DNA of 64,000 bases from Agelas oroides (GCA_949130485.1 OX422185.1:5006928-5070927), one strand, 5' to 3'; positions 46,556 to 58,309 are shown, numbered from the stretch's first letter. The notes: generated by a model from the letters alone, not told the origin. A program made the numbers and translations.

Positions 46556-46754
46556 TAGACCCAGTTAAACTAGGTCTTCCTAAAATTTTCCTGATTTTGT
46601 CACAATGCTCACACCACTAACCAGAAATCAGTCACCCAGCTGTACCCTGGTTTGTTCCTAACACTTGTGGGTTTGTGTGACGTCGTATAGCATGGTAGTG
46701 TGTCATATTCATTGACAGTTTATTAGTATTCATTGACAATATGTGAGCTGTGAA
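46556..46754 (+). repeat. Recurrent module copy (block C end)
   Basis: Same as 38748, except TGACGTCGTATAG. The sequence after about 46770 follows block A's version (CGTACCAACCCTTG). Confidence 0.75.
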
Positions 46755-47367
46755 TCTGCTCATACAATGCGTACCAACCCTTGTTTCCAGGCTCACCTAG
46801 CCTCGTACCCAGGCTCCTCCCCGCTTTTCTGCATGGGGAGGTGCCTGGGTGTGAGTGTAGGCTCACCCACTCTGGAGCCTGAACATGCCCAGGCAGAGAC
46901 ACCAAGCTTGGTATCTTTTGTCATGTGAGCATGATGTTATTGGAAAAGGGTTATACATTTGCAAAACAAAAGGGCAACATTTTGTGCACTGTTCAACCAG
47001 CTATACGTTCAACGCTTGGCGCATAGAATATTTGCCTCCACTAGCTAGATATGTGTAGTCAGTTGCTCAGTACTTTTGCCCTTTTTGATGCTCTGAGCCT
47101 CCATGCTTTCTACCACCATTCTACCTTCGGTGTCGCTCACATGAGGAAAAATACTAGGCTCTCCCTGCCTTCACAATTGCCATGTTTGCGTGCCAGAGCA
47201 CCATTAGTGTAGACCTCAACCATTTTTTTACTCTTTGATTAGCATTCACAACTAGGGTACATACTTGCAGAAAGCCTCGCACATGAAGCAGAGGGCCAAA
47301 AGCATGACAGAAGGGTGGTGAAAAATAGGCCGGAGATCATCATCACAACGGTACAATGCACACCCAC

Positions 47368-47393
47368 ACACAAACTCAATGCACACCCACACA

Positions 47394-47424
<31 letters not shown>
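47368..47424 (+). repeat. CA/GA compound microsatellite
   Basis: Short (CA) then (GA)6, paralogous to the (GA)33 in block A. Confidence 0.9.
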
Positions 47425-47460
47425 TGTAAAGCAAGGAGAGTATATGTGTATTTGCAGATA

Positions 47461-47674
47461 TGTAGACCTAGTCATACTAAGTCTTCCAAAAATTTTTTTT
47501 TCCAATTCGGAAATAATACCTGCCAATAAACGCACAGGTAGTCCTGATTGCCTAAGTAGTAATATACCACTGTAGCCTTTATATACTCCAGCCTGTTCGT
47601 AACAATTATGGGTTTTGTAGAACACATATTCATTGACAGTTTGGCTTATTCATTGACAGTTGATGAGCTGTGAA
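47461..47674 (+). repeat. Recurrent module copy
   Basis: GACCTAGTCATACTAAGTC: both hairpin arms changed together relative to 14605 (GACCCAG...CTAGGTC), with pairing largely kept. Confidence 0.7.
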
Positions 47675-47845
47675 TCTAGTTATGCATGTTGCTGGGAGAC
47701 TTGGGAGTTGGCAGTCATTGGTCTACGGAACGGACCAGAACAGAACATAACAGCTCTGTCACAATATTTCACGAAACGGAGTTGGTTCCTACTGTACTAC
47801 TTGCATGACTGGCGTGCTATTATTGCAAATACCGCCTTGTGTAGC

Positions 47846-48110
47846 CTCGTTCCCAGGCTCTCCCCTCGCCCCGACGAAAATAAAAACGGAGGGGGAGAGC
47901 CTGGGACCGATTTGCACGTGATATCGTGGCATGTAGACGTCACAGCAATAATTACAAGAGTTGTGACGCAATTATGCAGCCACGTGAGTGGCTGACTCGA
48001 ACAGCTACGATATACTACTGAAACAAGTGAGCTGTGACTGCGTCGATGAGACCTCGGCATGGGTCAAACAGCAGCGACGGTGGAGAAGTACCCAGTACAT
48101 AGGAAAAACT
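47846..48110 (+). mobile_element. Left half of the 616-bp TAGCCTCG element, truncated
   Basis: Matches 14986-15259, then jumps to the equivalent of 15800. The right TIR is missing. Confidence 0.8.
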
Positions 48111-48862
48111 ATATGTGTAAATAATATTGAAGTTACAGTAAACACTTGCACATGTACACGTGTTTATAGTGATAGCAACAAAGGACCAATCAGGTGGGAT
48201 ATATAAGTTATAGCACAGGTGGCCAGGGATTTATGGCTGTAGTAAACAAACCTTGTCTTCGGGCTATGCCCTCCAACTTGGTCTGTTTACTAGGCCTAGT
48301 TGTATGGTGTAAACGTAAGCTCTACTCAGTAGTCTCATCATGCATGCTACTTGTCTTTTGTTTCTCCGGCAGATGCAGGCATGCAATACCAGGCAGGGTT
48401 CTCGCTAGAAATCTACTTCCAAATGGTGCACAGTACAATAGGCACATCCTCTCTCCACACTGCTACTGAAATGTTAAGTGGGAAGCCAGGATAGTAACTA
48501 TAATGGGCAGGGTTTAGAAGTGATCCAAACGGTGCTCTTACCAAAATCCACCACATCCAAATGGTGCTGCAATTAACCATATTACCAATGCCCCACCCAC
48601 CCATTTAAGCCATAAAATGCCCCATCCATCTAAGCCATAAATGCCCCATCCCCATCTCCCTTTATGTTTTAACTTCACACTTTATGTATGTGTGAAATTT
48701 TGAACATCGATGTGCCAGCAGTGTTGGTGCTCCCCCACTCGACATACAACTTCTGAACATGCAGGTACAGATAAAGTCTGTCAGCTTTGCCAAATGGGGA
48801 ACCCGCAGCATCCTTCAATGGATCCACCCGAAGACGCACGTGTTCTAACAACCATAATACCT

Positions 48863-49126
48863 CAGGCATGCCTTAGACCTAAACAGCATGACAATAGGCA
48901 ACAGGCTAGACTTCTCACTGTGCATGAAGGAATATCTCTCCAATAATAATTCCTTGTCCCAGCCCCATTCCCATTTCCCAAAGTTAACCATAGGATACCC
49001 CCTTGGTGAAGAGATAATTGAGCCGGAGGCTGAGGTGGTGGATAGTGAGAGTATCCGCTCAGGCAATGTGCTTGTACAGTCAACCCACCCAGGCCCGCAA
49101 CCCCGTCCGCAGGGGATCTCCACCTA
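48863..49126 (+). CDS. Possible coding segment, unrecognised
   Basis: A plus frame entered after CCTCAG|GC reads LRHALDLNSMTIGNRLDFSL and continues through HFPKLTIGYPLGEEIIEPE to a stop at about 49124-49126. Composition is protein-like, and the last ~165 bp, with the same stop, is duplicated at 49368-49536. The opposite strand is also open over much of the same DNA, so strand choice is uncertain. No family recognised. Confidence 0.25.
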
Positions 49127-49653
49127 GCTACCACAGTGTATTTAATTGCGAGAGGAAGGACAGCTGTAGTCAAAAAGACCCCGTCTTTATCCATCTCCAC
49201 ATAGATACATGTGTATAAAGTATAAAGCCCTTATCCTAACACAGCCTGACCCAGCCCGTAGAGAAACCTACAGCATGCACACAGAGAGGTTTTAGTATCT
49301 GAGCTTACTGTTGTAACTAGGTCACAAGCAAGCCTTCCACAGCTTAGTCGAATACATCTTTACAACCCCCAGCCCCATTCCCATTTTCCAAAGTTAACCA
49401 TAGGATACCCCCTTGGTGAAGAGATAATTGAGCCGGAGGCTGAGGTGGTGGATAGTGAGAGTATCCGCTCAGGCAATGTGCTTGTACAGTCAACCCACCC
49501 AGGCCCGCAACCCCGTCCGCAGGGGATCTCCACCTAGCTACCACAGTGTATTTAATTGCGAGAGGAAGGACAGCTGTAGTCAAAAAGACCCCGTCTTTAT
49601 TCATCTCCACATAGATACATGTGTATAAAGTATAAAGCCCTCATCCTAACACA
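48958..49653 (+). repeat. 286-bp direct duplication, offset 410
   Basis: 48958-49243 and 49368-49653 differ at only about four positions (TTTCCC/TTTTCC, TATCC/TATTC, CTTATCC/CTCATCC). The 124-bp spacer is unique. Confidence 0.95.
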
Positions 49654-50137
49654 CTCACACTCGTAATTTAAAATGCGAATGAGCTTCACACCCATAACGT
49701 AACTGTAGTAACTCAAGTGTGAATGAGCTTCACACTCGTAACGGTGAATGAGCCTCACAGTAGTACATGTAACTGAAGTGTGAATGAGCTTCACACTCAT
49801 AATTTAAAAATGTGAATGAGCTTCACACTCGTAACATAACGGTGAATGAGCCTCACAGTGGTAACTCAAGTGTGAATGAGCTTCACACTCATTGTGAGTG
49901 AGCCTCACAGTAGTAACTCAAGTGTGAGTGAGCCTCACACTCGTCATTTTTAATGTGAAAGAGCTTCACACTCGTAACATAACGGTGAATGAGCCTCACA
50001 GTGGTAACTCAGTGTGAATGAGCTTCACACCCGTAGCGTAACTGTGAGTGAGCCTCAAAGTAGTAACTCAAGTGTGAGTGAGCCTCACACTCGTAATTTT
50101 TAATGTGAATGAGCTTCACACTGTGAGTGAGCCTCGC
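49652..50137. repeat. Hairpin satellite (GTGTGAATGAGCTTCACAC)
   Basis: About 18 occurrences of GTGA(A/G)TGAGC(T/C)TCAC in a loose 25/50-bp alternation, separated by CGTAAC- and GTAACTCAA-type spacers. The motif AGTGTGAA-TGAGC-TTCACACT folds with an 8-bp stem and 5-base loop. Two subtypes alternate: AATGAGCTTCACACTC, and AGTGAGCCTCACAGTAG. Confidence 0.9.
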
Positions 50138-50345
50138 AGATAACACAGAGCAGCCCCAACCCCTAGCTCAGCCTTATGGAACCGACTACAGCCCTAGGCG
50201 TACCGTTACTATAGTAAAGCACATGCCATAACTAGCGTAACAATGCCGTTACTAGGATAGGTACGCCGTTACTAAGAGAAGCACGCTCCCATTTAAAGCC
50301 CGTCGACCGAGTATCACACACAAACAACTAATAATACTCACCGTG

Positions 50346-50479
50346 AGATGGTCGCCGCAGTACAGACCCGAATTATCTTCGGTACAGGAGCGCCTACCAG
50401 CGAAGAACAAGCCTCCCAGACGTTCCACCAAGACGACACGATAGCGAGCCAGAATTCCGTACGTTAACCGTTCGCCCAT
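50346..50479 (-). CDS. Possible first exon, unrecognised
   Basis: On the minus strand ATG at 50479 opens MGERLTYGILARYRVVLVER and runs about 45 codons to a consensus donor (ACG|GTGAGT) near 50346. The segment is CpG-rich and not repeated in this window. The DNA upstream on that strand (50500-50760) is repeat, and downstream lies the hairpin satellite, so a working gene is doubtful. Family unknown. Confidence 0.25.
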
Positions 50480-50769
50480 CCCCCTAGTTATTATAAGTTA
50501 ATATGATAACTGCACCCATTGAGCCCCACCCCCAATTTGTTTGGTAATTTGAATATTTATAGCACTGTGAATGCCCATAGCACTATGTGCCAACCAAAAG
50601 CTGGGTTCCTCAAAGCAAACCTTAGGCGGGGAGTGGTCCCGCCCTTTCTGTAGTAGGCCACGGGTCGGGAGTTCAAAGGGACCGAAACCCGTGGTCATGC
50701 GAGGACCGGAAAGGGTACTCCCCTGAAGACCAGTATTTTTTGAGCATATCTCCCAAAAAACAGTAACTA

Positions 50770-50866
50770 ACCGCCCCATCCATTTGAGCCATAAATGCCC
50801 CACCCATTTAAGTCATAAATACCACACCCATCTAAGCCATAAAATGCCCCACCCATTTAAGCCATA
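50770..50866 (+). repeat. Short tandem GCCCCACCCATTTAAGCCAT
   Basis: Four to five imperfect units of about 23-24 bp, continuing into the right 165-bp direct repeat. A shorter version begins the left one. Confidence 0.85.
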
Positions 50867-51640
50867 AATGCCCCACCCACCCATTTAAGCCATAAAATGC
50901 CCCATCCATCTAAGCCATAAATGCCCCATCCCCATCTCCCTTTATGTTTTAACTTCACACTTTATGTATGTGTGAAATTTTGAACATCGATGTGCCAGCG
51001 GTGTTGGTGCTCCCCCACTCGACATACAACTCCACCACATCCAAATGGTGCTGCAATTAACCACATGTGCAAAAACATCAGCTCAAGGCCTAGCGAGAAC
51101 CCTGAAACCAGGGCTCCTGCCAGCTAGTGAGTGTCATGGCAGCAACTGTACTAACCGTCACATACAAAAGGCTGTCGGCTTAAAATGTCCGTATAATTTG
51201 TCAAAGCAACACTTCAAAAAACCCTTGCTTACTGTCCAAACAGTATCACGGCCAGTTACTAGAGCATTTCAACAAACAATGTGACACTTTGCAGTCGTGT
51301 GTGCAGTAGCACACATATTTGAACCGGTTTCATTCCGTAAAATAATGACCGCCATACTAAAATGATGTGTGGGAGCAAGCCTAATTAATACCATATGAAA
51401 CACAACAAATATAGCAGTGGTTTCTCTCACATATACTAAGTATTTAACCTTGTGGTTTTCGAATCCCTAGCAACCATGGTATATCTGTTATATATCCTAC
51501 CTCATTGGTCAATGTGCCATACGTCATCCATAGATACTGCATTCAACGTAATAACAACTTGTCGTTGTTTTAACTTTTGTCTCGGCATGTACGACTGGAC
51601 TGACTGCCCTGGATGAGAAGCCAGCAGTACGACTGCTAAT

Positions 51641-51990
51641 ATGACCACGCCCAACCAGCTGATGGAGTTGCCACACCCTCAATCTCACGACGACGCCTCT
51701 ACTCCAACGAACTCCGAACGCTTCGTTGACGATGATAAACTCACTGCGCTTTCGAAGGGTGTAGTTCCAGCCTGTACGGACAAGTGTGCAAGGTGGGCTT
51801 TGACCAATAGTGAGCCAAGGGCAACGACCCAAATTATGATTATGACCAGGCTACGCTCAACACGTGCATTTCTACTAGTAGGTTCGTGCTAGAAGCGCGT
51901 GAAAGTCGAATTGACTTTTATCCCCTGAAAACACTACACCAGTTGTTATGTGGACTTCTGCAGACTTCTATTAAAATGAATGCTGTGTTA
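51641..51990 (+). pseudogene. Crypton/KIAA1958-QRICH1-like fragment, frameshifted
   Basis: ATG at 51641 follows an in-frame stop and opens a frame carrying ERFVDDDKLTALSKGVVPAC and DKCARWALTN. The reading then shifts frame near 51809-51815 and continues NDPNYDYDQATLNTC, RFVLEARES, DFYPLKTLHQLLCGLLQ. From family knowledge, a threonine-then-tryptophan segment (T..C..WAL..F) followed by VLE.R..dG..YPp.TL..ll.GL is the N-terminal layout of KIAA1958/QRICH1/ZMYM-type proteins, which derive from Crypton tyrosine recombinases. The part expected after WALTN is shortened, and the recombinase domain itself is missing, cut off by repeat sequence by about 51990. It is therefore a dead fragment. An alternative, a donor at AATA|GTGAGC, would also join the two frames. 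Confidence 0.55.
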
Positions 51991-52727
51991 TTACGTCGCT
52001 TCTGCGCATGCATGTATACTGTATACTAGTAATCTTGTAAATATCAGTACATGAAGAGGGGTTTATGAGAGGGGGTTATCACTTTTAACCCACCCCTGTT
52101 ACCTAGGATACAAGGGTGCAGTAGGATATATATTGTTATATTTTCCAATTTGCCAAAAGGCCCGTTCGTATCCATAAAACACTTATCTCTCTTTGTACAC
52201 AACTTGTAGTGGCTCCGTCTTGAACATAACTTTACAACAGAAACGGCGCACGATAAAGTTTTACCAAACAGCGATTTGCCCGGAGAAGCAGCCACACTTC
52301 AGAGCCGCACTCTGTCACCTATTTGCGTGAAACGAACATGCACAGTTCATATACGTACCTAATGTACGGTAAGTATCCGTTATTGTACAAATCCCCTAAA
52401 AACTGGGGATATTACGCGCATGCACAAACAGTGTGTACCAGACCTCTCCTCGGGGGGGAGGGGCCTGGGGATGAGGCTAAGTAGTAGCCTAGCAAGCGTA
52501 ACTACACTCTAAGTTTCTGAAAAGTCTACCACTTTCACGTGTCAAGAATTTAGATGGACAAACATGATTCCTCTACTCCAAACGCTAACGAAGACCGCTG
52601 ATACAGCACACACACAACGGAATTTTGCAACATGAGGCCCCTTCCCCGATTTCTGAGTGGGGACTGGGGACGAGGCTGGAAGGGAGATAGCCCTGTCCCC
52701 ATCTCACTTCCACGGTGCTACAGCGCT

Positions 52728-52892
52728 AGTAGACCCAGTACAACTAGGTCATCCTAATCTAGTTAGATACTTCTGCCCAGCAGCAGCAGTCCTTATATAC
52801 TCAGCCTTGTTCGTAACAATTGTGGGTTTTGTTCCGGTGTGTGGCAGAATATTCATAGCAGATTATGAGATATTCATTGAGCTGTGAATGTA
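52728..52892 (+). repeat. Recurrent module copy (block E)
   Basis: GACCCAGTACAACTAGGTC hairpin; the AAAAATTT segment is deleted relative to block D. Confidence 0.7.
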
Positions 52893-53508
52893 GTTATGAG
52901 TTGAGACACACTATCACATTTCAGACTGTTTTTGAGTCAAATTGGAAGTAGGGAAGGATTTACTTACACTCGTTCCCAGGCCTCCCCTGTTTTTTGTTCT
53001 TCGGTCTGCATTCAGTATAATACACGGAAGCAGAATAGTGGCGAAAATTGGGAAGGTCTGGGAACACTTACCCGTGGACTAATATGTTAATTGAATGTGG
53101 ACCCCTGCATCCACTTTGCATCCACCTGATGTCATTCACGTGATAATTAGTGTTACCAGGCTTTCCCCGTTTCCGCTCTTCCGCTTCTGTGTATTAAACT
53201 GAACGCAAACCAATTTTAAAGAACGTACAACAAAACAGGGGAGCTAGGCCTGGGAACGAGGCTAACGTTAGCTGTGTGACAGTCTGAATTATCAAATCCC
53301 TGATTTAAAAACACAATTATTTGACATTCTTACACAGCACAGCCCTGCCCAAATAACAAAAAATGCCACTCAGAACACCAAACATTTCTGGGAGAGCCTA
53401 AGAATGAGAGTAGCTACACAAGTCTCATCCCCAGACTCTATCCTCTCACAAGGAAAATGGTCTAGTGAGCCAAGCTGAAGTTCTTTGGGGCTCATATGCG
53501 CTTCGTAT

Positions 53509-54032
53509 AAGTAACAGCATGGTTTCGAGTGCAATTTGGGATTAATAGCACAAGTGAATGGCTGTTAATTGCACGAGGCGAAGCCGAGTACAATTATGCC
53601 ATTCATGAGTGCTATTAATCCCAAATTGTACGAGAAAGCATGCTGTTCCTTGTTAATCATAAACTTCACCTAGTTTACAGTATGCTATAATAAGTATGAG
53701 TATGTATGTGATGTGGTGGTTTATAGTATACAAGTTTACAATAACCTGTATAGTTTACACCAAGTTGTTGTCACTTACAAGTTACAAGTTTACATTATGT
53801 TAATATAGTTTACAGCAAATTGTTGTCGCTTACAAGTTACAAGTTTACATTATGTTAATATAGTTTATAGCAAATTGCTACTGACCAATCAGTGAGCGAT
53901 TACACCTTGCACGGTTTTGTATTTTTTGTATTTTTTGTCCAATCAGAATCTTTCCTACCTGTGCAATTACAAAAATAATTGCACACCTTTCAATGGGAGT
54001 AAATGTATTGACACTAAATAAGTATATGATTA
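53509..54032 (+). mobile_element. ~525-bp fold-back element, copy in block E
   Basis: Inserted in the segment that reads TGTGCTTCATAGATGTATCAG in block D (23488-23508). Hairpin, 55-bp tandem and CCAAT boxes as at 33797. Confidence 0.8.
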
Positions 54033-54569
54033 ATAGATGTATCAGATATTCATGCGTTTACATAGCACACATGACCCCCACCCGTAGCCGAAGTTCAGTG
54101 CTATAGTGTGTCAAACTCAGTAATGTGCTCGAAATATGCAATAGAACATCTGTCCAGGACTGCCACTTATGTAAAACTGACAATTTAATTCACAAGTGTG
54201 AGGCTTGCTTCGTACCCATGCAGGCTCTTTCTCGTAGAGGAAAGAACATTATAACATTTGGGAGTTGGAAGCTGCTTACTGCTGGTACGTCATCATCCAT
54301 GTGGTTTCTAGTGACCACGCCCCAGTTTTGAAAATTATCATGTGATTTTTGCGAGGCCGCAAATCTTTCAAAAAGACTGAGGCAGAGAAGGACTGAGAAA
54401 AGCAGCAAAAAACATTAGAAGACATCGGACAGTTAAGTCACAAATCTCAACCAAGCATCCTATTTCCAGAGGGCAAAGATGCGATCAAGAGGCAGCTGAA
54501 CAGCGGACATTTAAGTCTTATTGAGACTTTCAAGACTTGATTATCACGCAATTGCAGCATAAGATCTAC

Positions 54570-55440
54570 AAAGTAGGTAAGCTTACAATTTTACTCGCAT
54601 AAATCTCTAGCTGGTAAATTTCTAGCCTTACCAGCTCTCTTGGTTGACCCTTTCTCTTGTGATACTTTTGCAAACACTCTGGTTACTTCGTATCTTGAGT
54701 GACAATATGCTGTAGTAAGTACAAAAGGTGGTCGTACCTTTGATCTCACTAAACTCTAAATTTGAGACAGTTATTAGTGCTACAATACAGTAAACAGGCT
54801 AGTCATGTTTCCTTGACAACATCCCCATTGCATAGGCCACCGCCAAACACTAACATAGCTCAGGTGGTGCCAGATAAATAGTTTCATGAGGGGTTGTGGT
54901 CAGACAGTGCACTAGCCTCATTCCCAGGCTGGTGGGTACAAGCCAGGGAATGGCTAACAGTGCACACTAGAGCAAAGGCCCATGTGATATGGTGATCACA
55001 CAGTGATGAACGTATGACCCTGGAGGTTGCACTATGAAATGATGGACGATGGCAATGCGATAACAAACGCAAAACAGCATGCGTGTGGCCCTGGAGACCA
55101 TGCCCATACAATTTGTATGGCCATGTGGCAAGGCTTGAAAGTAGTTCTGTGACCAGTGTGAAAACAGTTGTCTAAACTTTCTGAAGAGCAGATGCTTGGT
55201 AAGACACTCAGCATGTGTATGGCTCACATGGTTTCATACATGATTTTTTCTTGGGGGGAATATAGATGCATGCTAAGTGTGCATGTGCGGCCGAGAGATA
55301 CTCCTGACGCTAGCGGTAGCGGAGTTTCAGCGGTGAGAGGCAAGGAAGTGGGATGCTTCCGCAAAGTAGCTGGCGTGTCCATTGTTGCTGCGGGCGGTCT
55401 GCGGTATACACTATTAACTGTAGACAGCCGAGTGGCTTAA
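54570..55440. other. Unassigned sequence unique to block E
   Basis: No domain-bearing ORF. The 90-codon plus frame at 55168-55440 is unrecognised. A short GTTCCCAGGC-type hairpin lies near 54912-54955. Confidence 0.4.
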
Positions 55441-55450
55441 ATTAACTTTT

Positions 55451-55491
55451 AATCTCAATATTTCGACTTAGGATGAGTCTTCTTCAGGAGA
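55451..55491 (-). ncRNA. Weak hammerhead-like signature, minus strand
   Basis: Minus strand: CTGAAGA (55487-55481), one extra A, GACT-CATCCTA-AGTC stem II, GAAA, then TATT and GAGAT, which pairs with ATCTC just upstream of CTGAAGA. AUAU as a self-complementary helix III recalls the short dimeric helix III (ACGU) of Penelope-type hammerheads. The extra A before stem II and the unusual cleavage triplet weaken the case. Confidence 0.25.
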
Positions 55492-55691
55492 TAATAATTT
55501 CAAGTACTATCAGGGTTAATTATATATTTTTTATAGAGTTGCAACAGCTGCATGCAGTTTATTTCGCCTAGTAGTGGGACTGCGCCAATTCTATTTGCTG
55601 TAGGGAGTTTTCTGAGCTTCTGGTATATTTCTGGTAGGCATGGCAATGTGTATTTGTGCTGCAGGGCCACTGGCTGTACGATCTGTATGCT

Positions 55692-55745
55692 GGTGACCCC
55701 AGTGCAACTGATGAGGGCTGGTATTGGCTGAAACACATCTTGAGT
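55692..55745 (+). repeat. Fragment of the hammerhead-like repeat
   Basis: CTGATGA (55708-55714), GGGC-TGGTATT-GGCT, then GAAACACATC. The core is intact but stem II has a mismatch and the outer arms are absent. Confidence 0.5.
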
Positions 55746-56543
55746 AGTGGGTGACTACGGAAGTTCAGCGACACGGCGTGTTGAACGCAGCGATGCGATC
55801 GAAATACGCGACGGAATAACCTTCGATTTCTACACGGGACTGCCACATATGCCATGAAGTTCGGCTGTCATGGTCAGTAGATGAAATAGCTTATGAAAAA
55901 AAAACCTACACAAGCTGCCATGCATGTTTCAACTTCAGTTGTCTTTGCTCCAGGTCGCCGATGCTGTACTCTGACAGTAGCCCTCCACTGGCCTTCACGA
56001 TATCGACCGTCATGAAACATTTGAAATGCACTCATTTGAAATTTATGGCAAGTGGTCAGTCCAAGCATAGATACACACACTTGCTCAGGCTCACCCCAAC
56101 AATGTCCATCATTCATCTAGTTAAAAATTTTACCCCAGGGCCCGAGATATTTGTGGCACGTGGACAGGAGGGTAGAGGGTAGACACATGGTTATCCAGGT
56201 AACAGATAAATTCATGGATGGGTAAGGGTAAGGAATTAGAGTTACTATAACCCTTGACATGTGACTGTGCAACTGGATATGAGTGAGAAACATAACAAGA
56301 GGTCTTCCAGGGCTCTCTTCCACAACCTTTCTGTGCTTGCTTGAAACACAAATCTCTACCCTCCCTTCTGCAGCTGCTGCAATGGTATGAATCGTGTCAA
56401 TTCTGAAGCTTCTTGGTCAACATCACCTCGTGTACTACAGCATAGATAGACAAGCAAGCTTTTGAGAGGAGAGAACCCTTGGCAACAAATTCATCCAGAA
56501 ATGGTGGATCTATACATGTTCTTTTCACATCTGATATACGTAT

Positions 56544-56720
56544 GTAGATCCAGTTACAACTGGACCTTCCAAAAATTTGAACAGTAGTTAACTAAGTTGG
56601 TGCAAAAACAACTGACCAACTCACCAGCTGTGTTTAAATACCCAGGCTTGTTCCGAACACTTATGGGTTTGTGTGACGTCACATGGTATAATATTCATTG
56701 CAGATGATAAGCTATGAATC
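56544..56720 (+). repeat. Recurrent module copy (block E)
   Basis: GATCCAGTTACAACTGGACC, the same hairpin variant as 24324; AAATACCCAGGCTTGTTCC; GTGACGTCAC. Confidence 0.75.
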
Positions 56721-56824
56721 CAGTCCAAGAAACTGTGAATGTAGTTATACAGTTGTACCTGCACCATGCGCGCACAAACTCACACATACAGTACCTTCCA
56801 CAGCTGGAACAGCAATCGCATGAT

Positions 56825-56988
<164 letters not shown>

Positions 56989-57185
56989 CACACGGAAATT
57001 GCTGCACTAAATTTTTGTGGTTTTAATTTTTGTGATTCACAGTAGCATGCTAGATATGCCACACATTATCGTGTGCAACATACATACATAAATTCGTAGT
57101 TTTCAAATTTCAGGAGCGTAGACTAACTCATAAAATATGTGAAAACTTATCTAATGAGAAAGTTTCAACATACGTTTGATATATA

Positions 57186-58309
57186 GAGTAAGTTAGCAAT
57201 CATTGGACGACAGGTATATTCGGACACTCAAACGCGGAAGGAAAACATTCGGCGATACCACAAGACTGTAGCTGAGGTACGTGGTACCTGGTGTACCAAA
57301 AATGACGCCCGCGCATTGTTTCCTGTTGGCGCTAGAAGCGATAAAATGGCCGTCCGAAAAACATCAATATTCGGAAAAGTGTATGTATTTTCAGACACTG
57401 TTGTTTGTGCCTTCTCTGAAGCTGCTTTTGGAGAGATTTTAGCATCGATACGATGCCCCAAGACCTCCCCAATTCGCAATATATTTTAGCAGCGGTAGCT
57501 GCTTTGAACACTCAAGGGCGCAGCTGAACATGGACCAGTCTGATTCGATCGATATCGGACGGTGAAATTTGTCATTTCTTGCTGTGTTATCTCCAAACAA
57601 GTTGAAGTCTCCACCATATTAGCATCAGTAGAATCTACAGGCTCTTGGCTACATGCTGGTACTTGTCCGGAGTTTGTGCGTTGAGTAGTTCTAAATATAT
57701 TTCATGTTTCTTTCCATAAACTACGCTGGTTGATTTATGTGCAGCATAAATAGGTGAGTTCAAACGATATCGTGCAATACATGAAATATATTTAGAACTA
57801 CTCAACGCACAAACACCGGACAAATACCAGCATGTAGCCAAGAGCCTGTAGATTCTACTGATGCTAATATGGTGGAGACGTCAACTTGTTTGGAGACAAC
57901 ACAGCAAGAAATGACAAATTTCACCGTCCGATATCGATCGAATCAGACTGGTCCATGTTCAGCTGCGCCCTTGAGTGTTCAAAGCAGCTACCGCTGCTAA
58001 AATATATTGCGAATTGGGGAGGTCTTGGGGCATCGTATCGATGCTAAAATCTCTCCAAAAGCAGCTTCAGAGAAGGCACAAACAACAGTGTCTGAAAATA
58101 CATACACTTTTCCGAATATTGATGTTTTTCGGACGGCCATTTTATCGCTTCTAGCGCCAACAGGAAACAATGCGCGGGCGTCATTTTTGGTACACCAGGT
58201 ACCACGTACCTCAGCTACAGTCTTGTGGTATCGCCGAATGTTTACGCAGTTTTCCCTCCGCGTTTGGGTGTCCGAATATACCTGTCGTCCGATGATTGCT
58301 AACTTACTC
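57186..58309. mobile_element. 1124-bp giant palindromic TA element
   Basis: Left arm 57186-57710 and right arm 57779-58309 are near-identical inverted copies of about 525 bp, separated by about 68 bp. Ends: GAGTAAGTTAGCAATC and GATTGCTAACTTACTC. TA lies at 57184-57185 and 58310-58311. Block D shows the empty site as one TA (24837-24838) between GTTTGATA and CATACATATGG. TA targeting suggests Tc1/mariner mobilisation. The same minor open frame (MRIGEVLGHRIDAK) appears on opposite strands of the two arms and is a by-product of the palindrome. Confidence 0.92.

Larger units (their letters stand above)
48587..51031. mobile_element. 2.4-kb composite element with 165-bp terminal direct repeats
   Basis: Direct repeats at 48587-48751 and 50867-51031 (AATGCCCCACCC...CGACATACAACT) differ at one base that I can see. 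A host segment (CCACCACATCCAAATGGTGC...) is present before the left copy (48549-48582) and after the right one (51032-51065), but only once in block A (16237-16270), so the whole is an insertion with a duplicated flank of about 33 bp. The interior holds a duplicated 286-bp segment, a hairpin satellite and an inverted piece of the system-1 repeat (50600-50700). The repeats lack convincing LTR features (TG...CA ends, primer-binding site, polypurine tract). Confidence 0.7.

Noticed and set aside
50498..50803. 101-codon minus-strand ORF upstream of the possible first exon
   Set aside because: Bases 50600-50700 are an inverted copy of the system-1 repeat (compare 38130-38210), so the frame is repeat-derived.
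48587..51031. LTR retrotransposon with 165-bp LTRs
   Set aside because: No TG...CA termini, primer-binding site, polypurine tract, short TSD or reverse-transcriptase frame visible.
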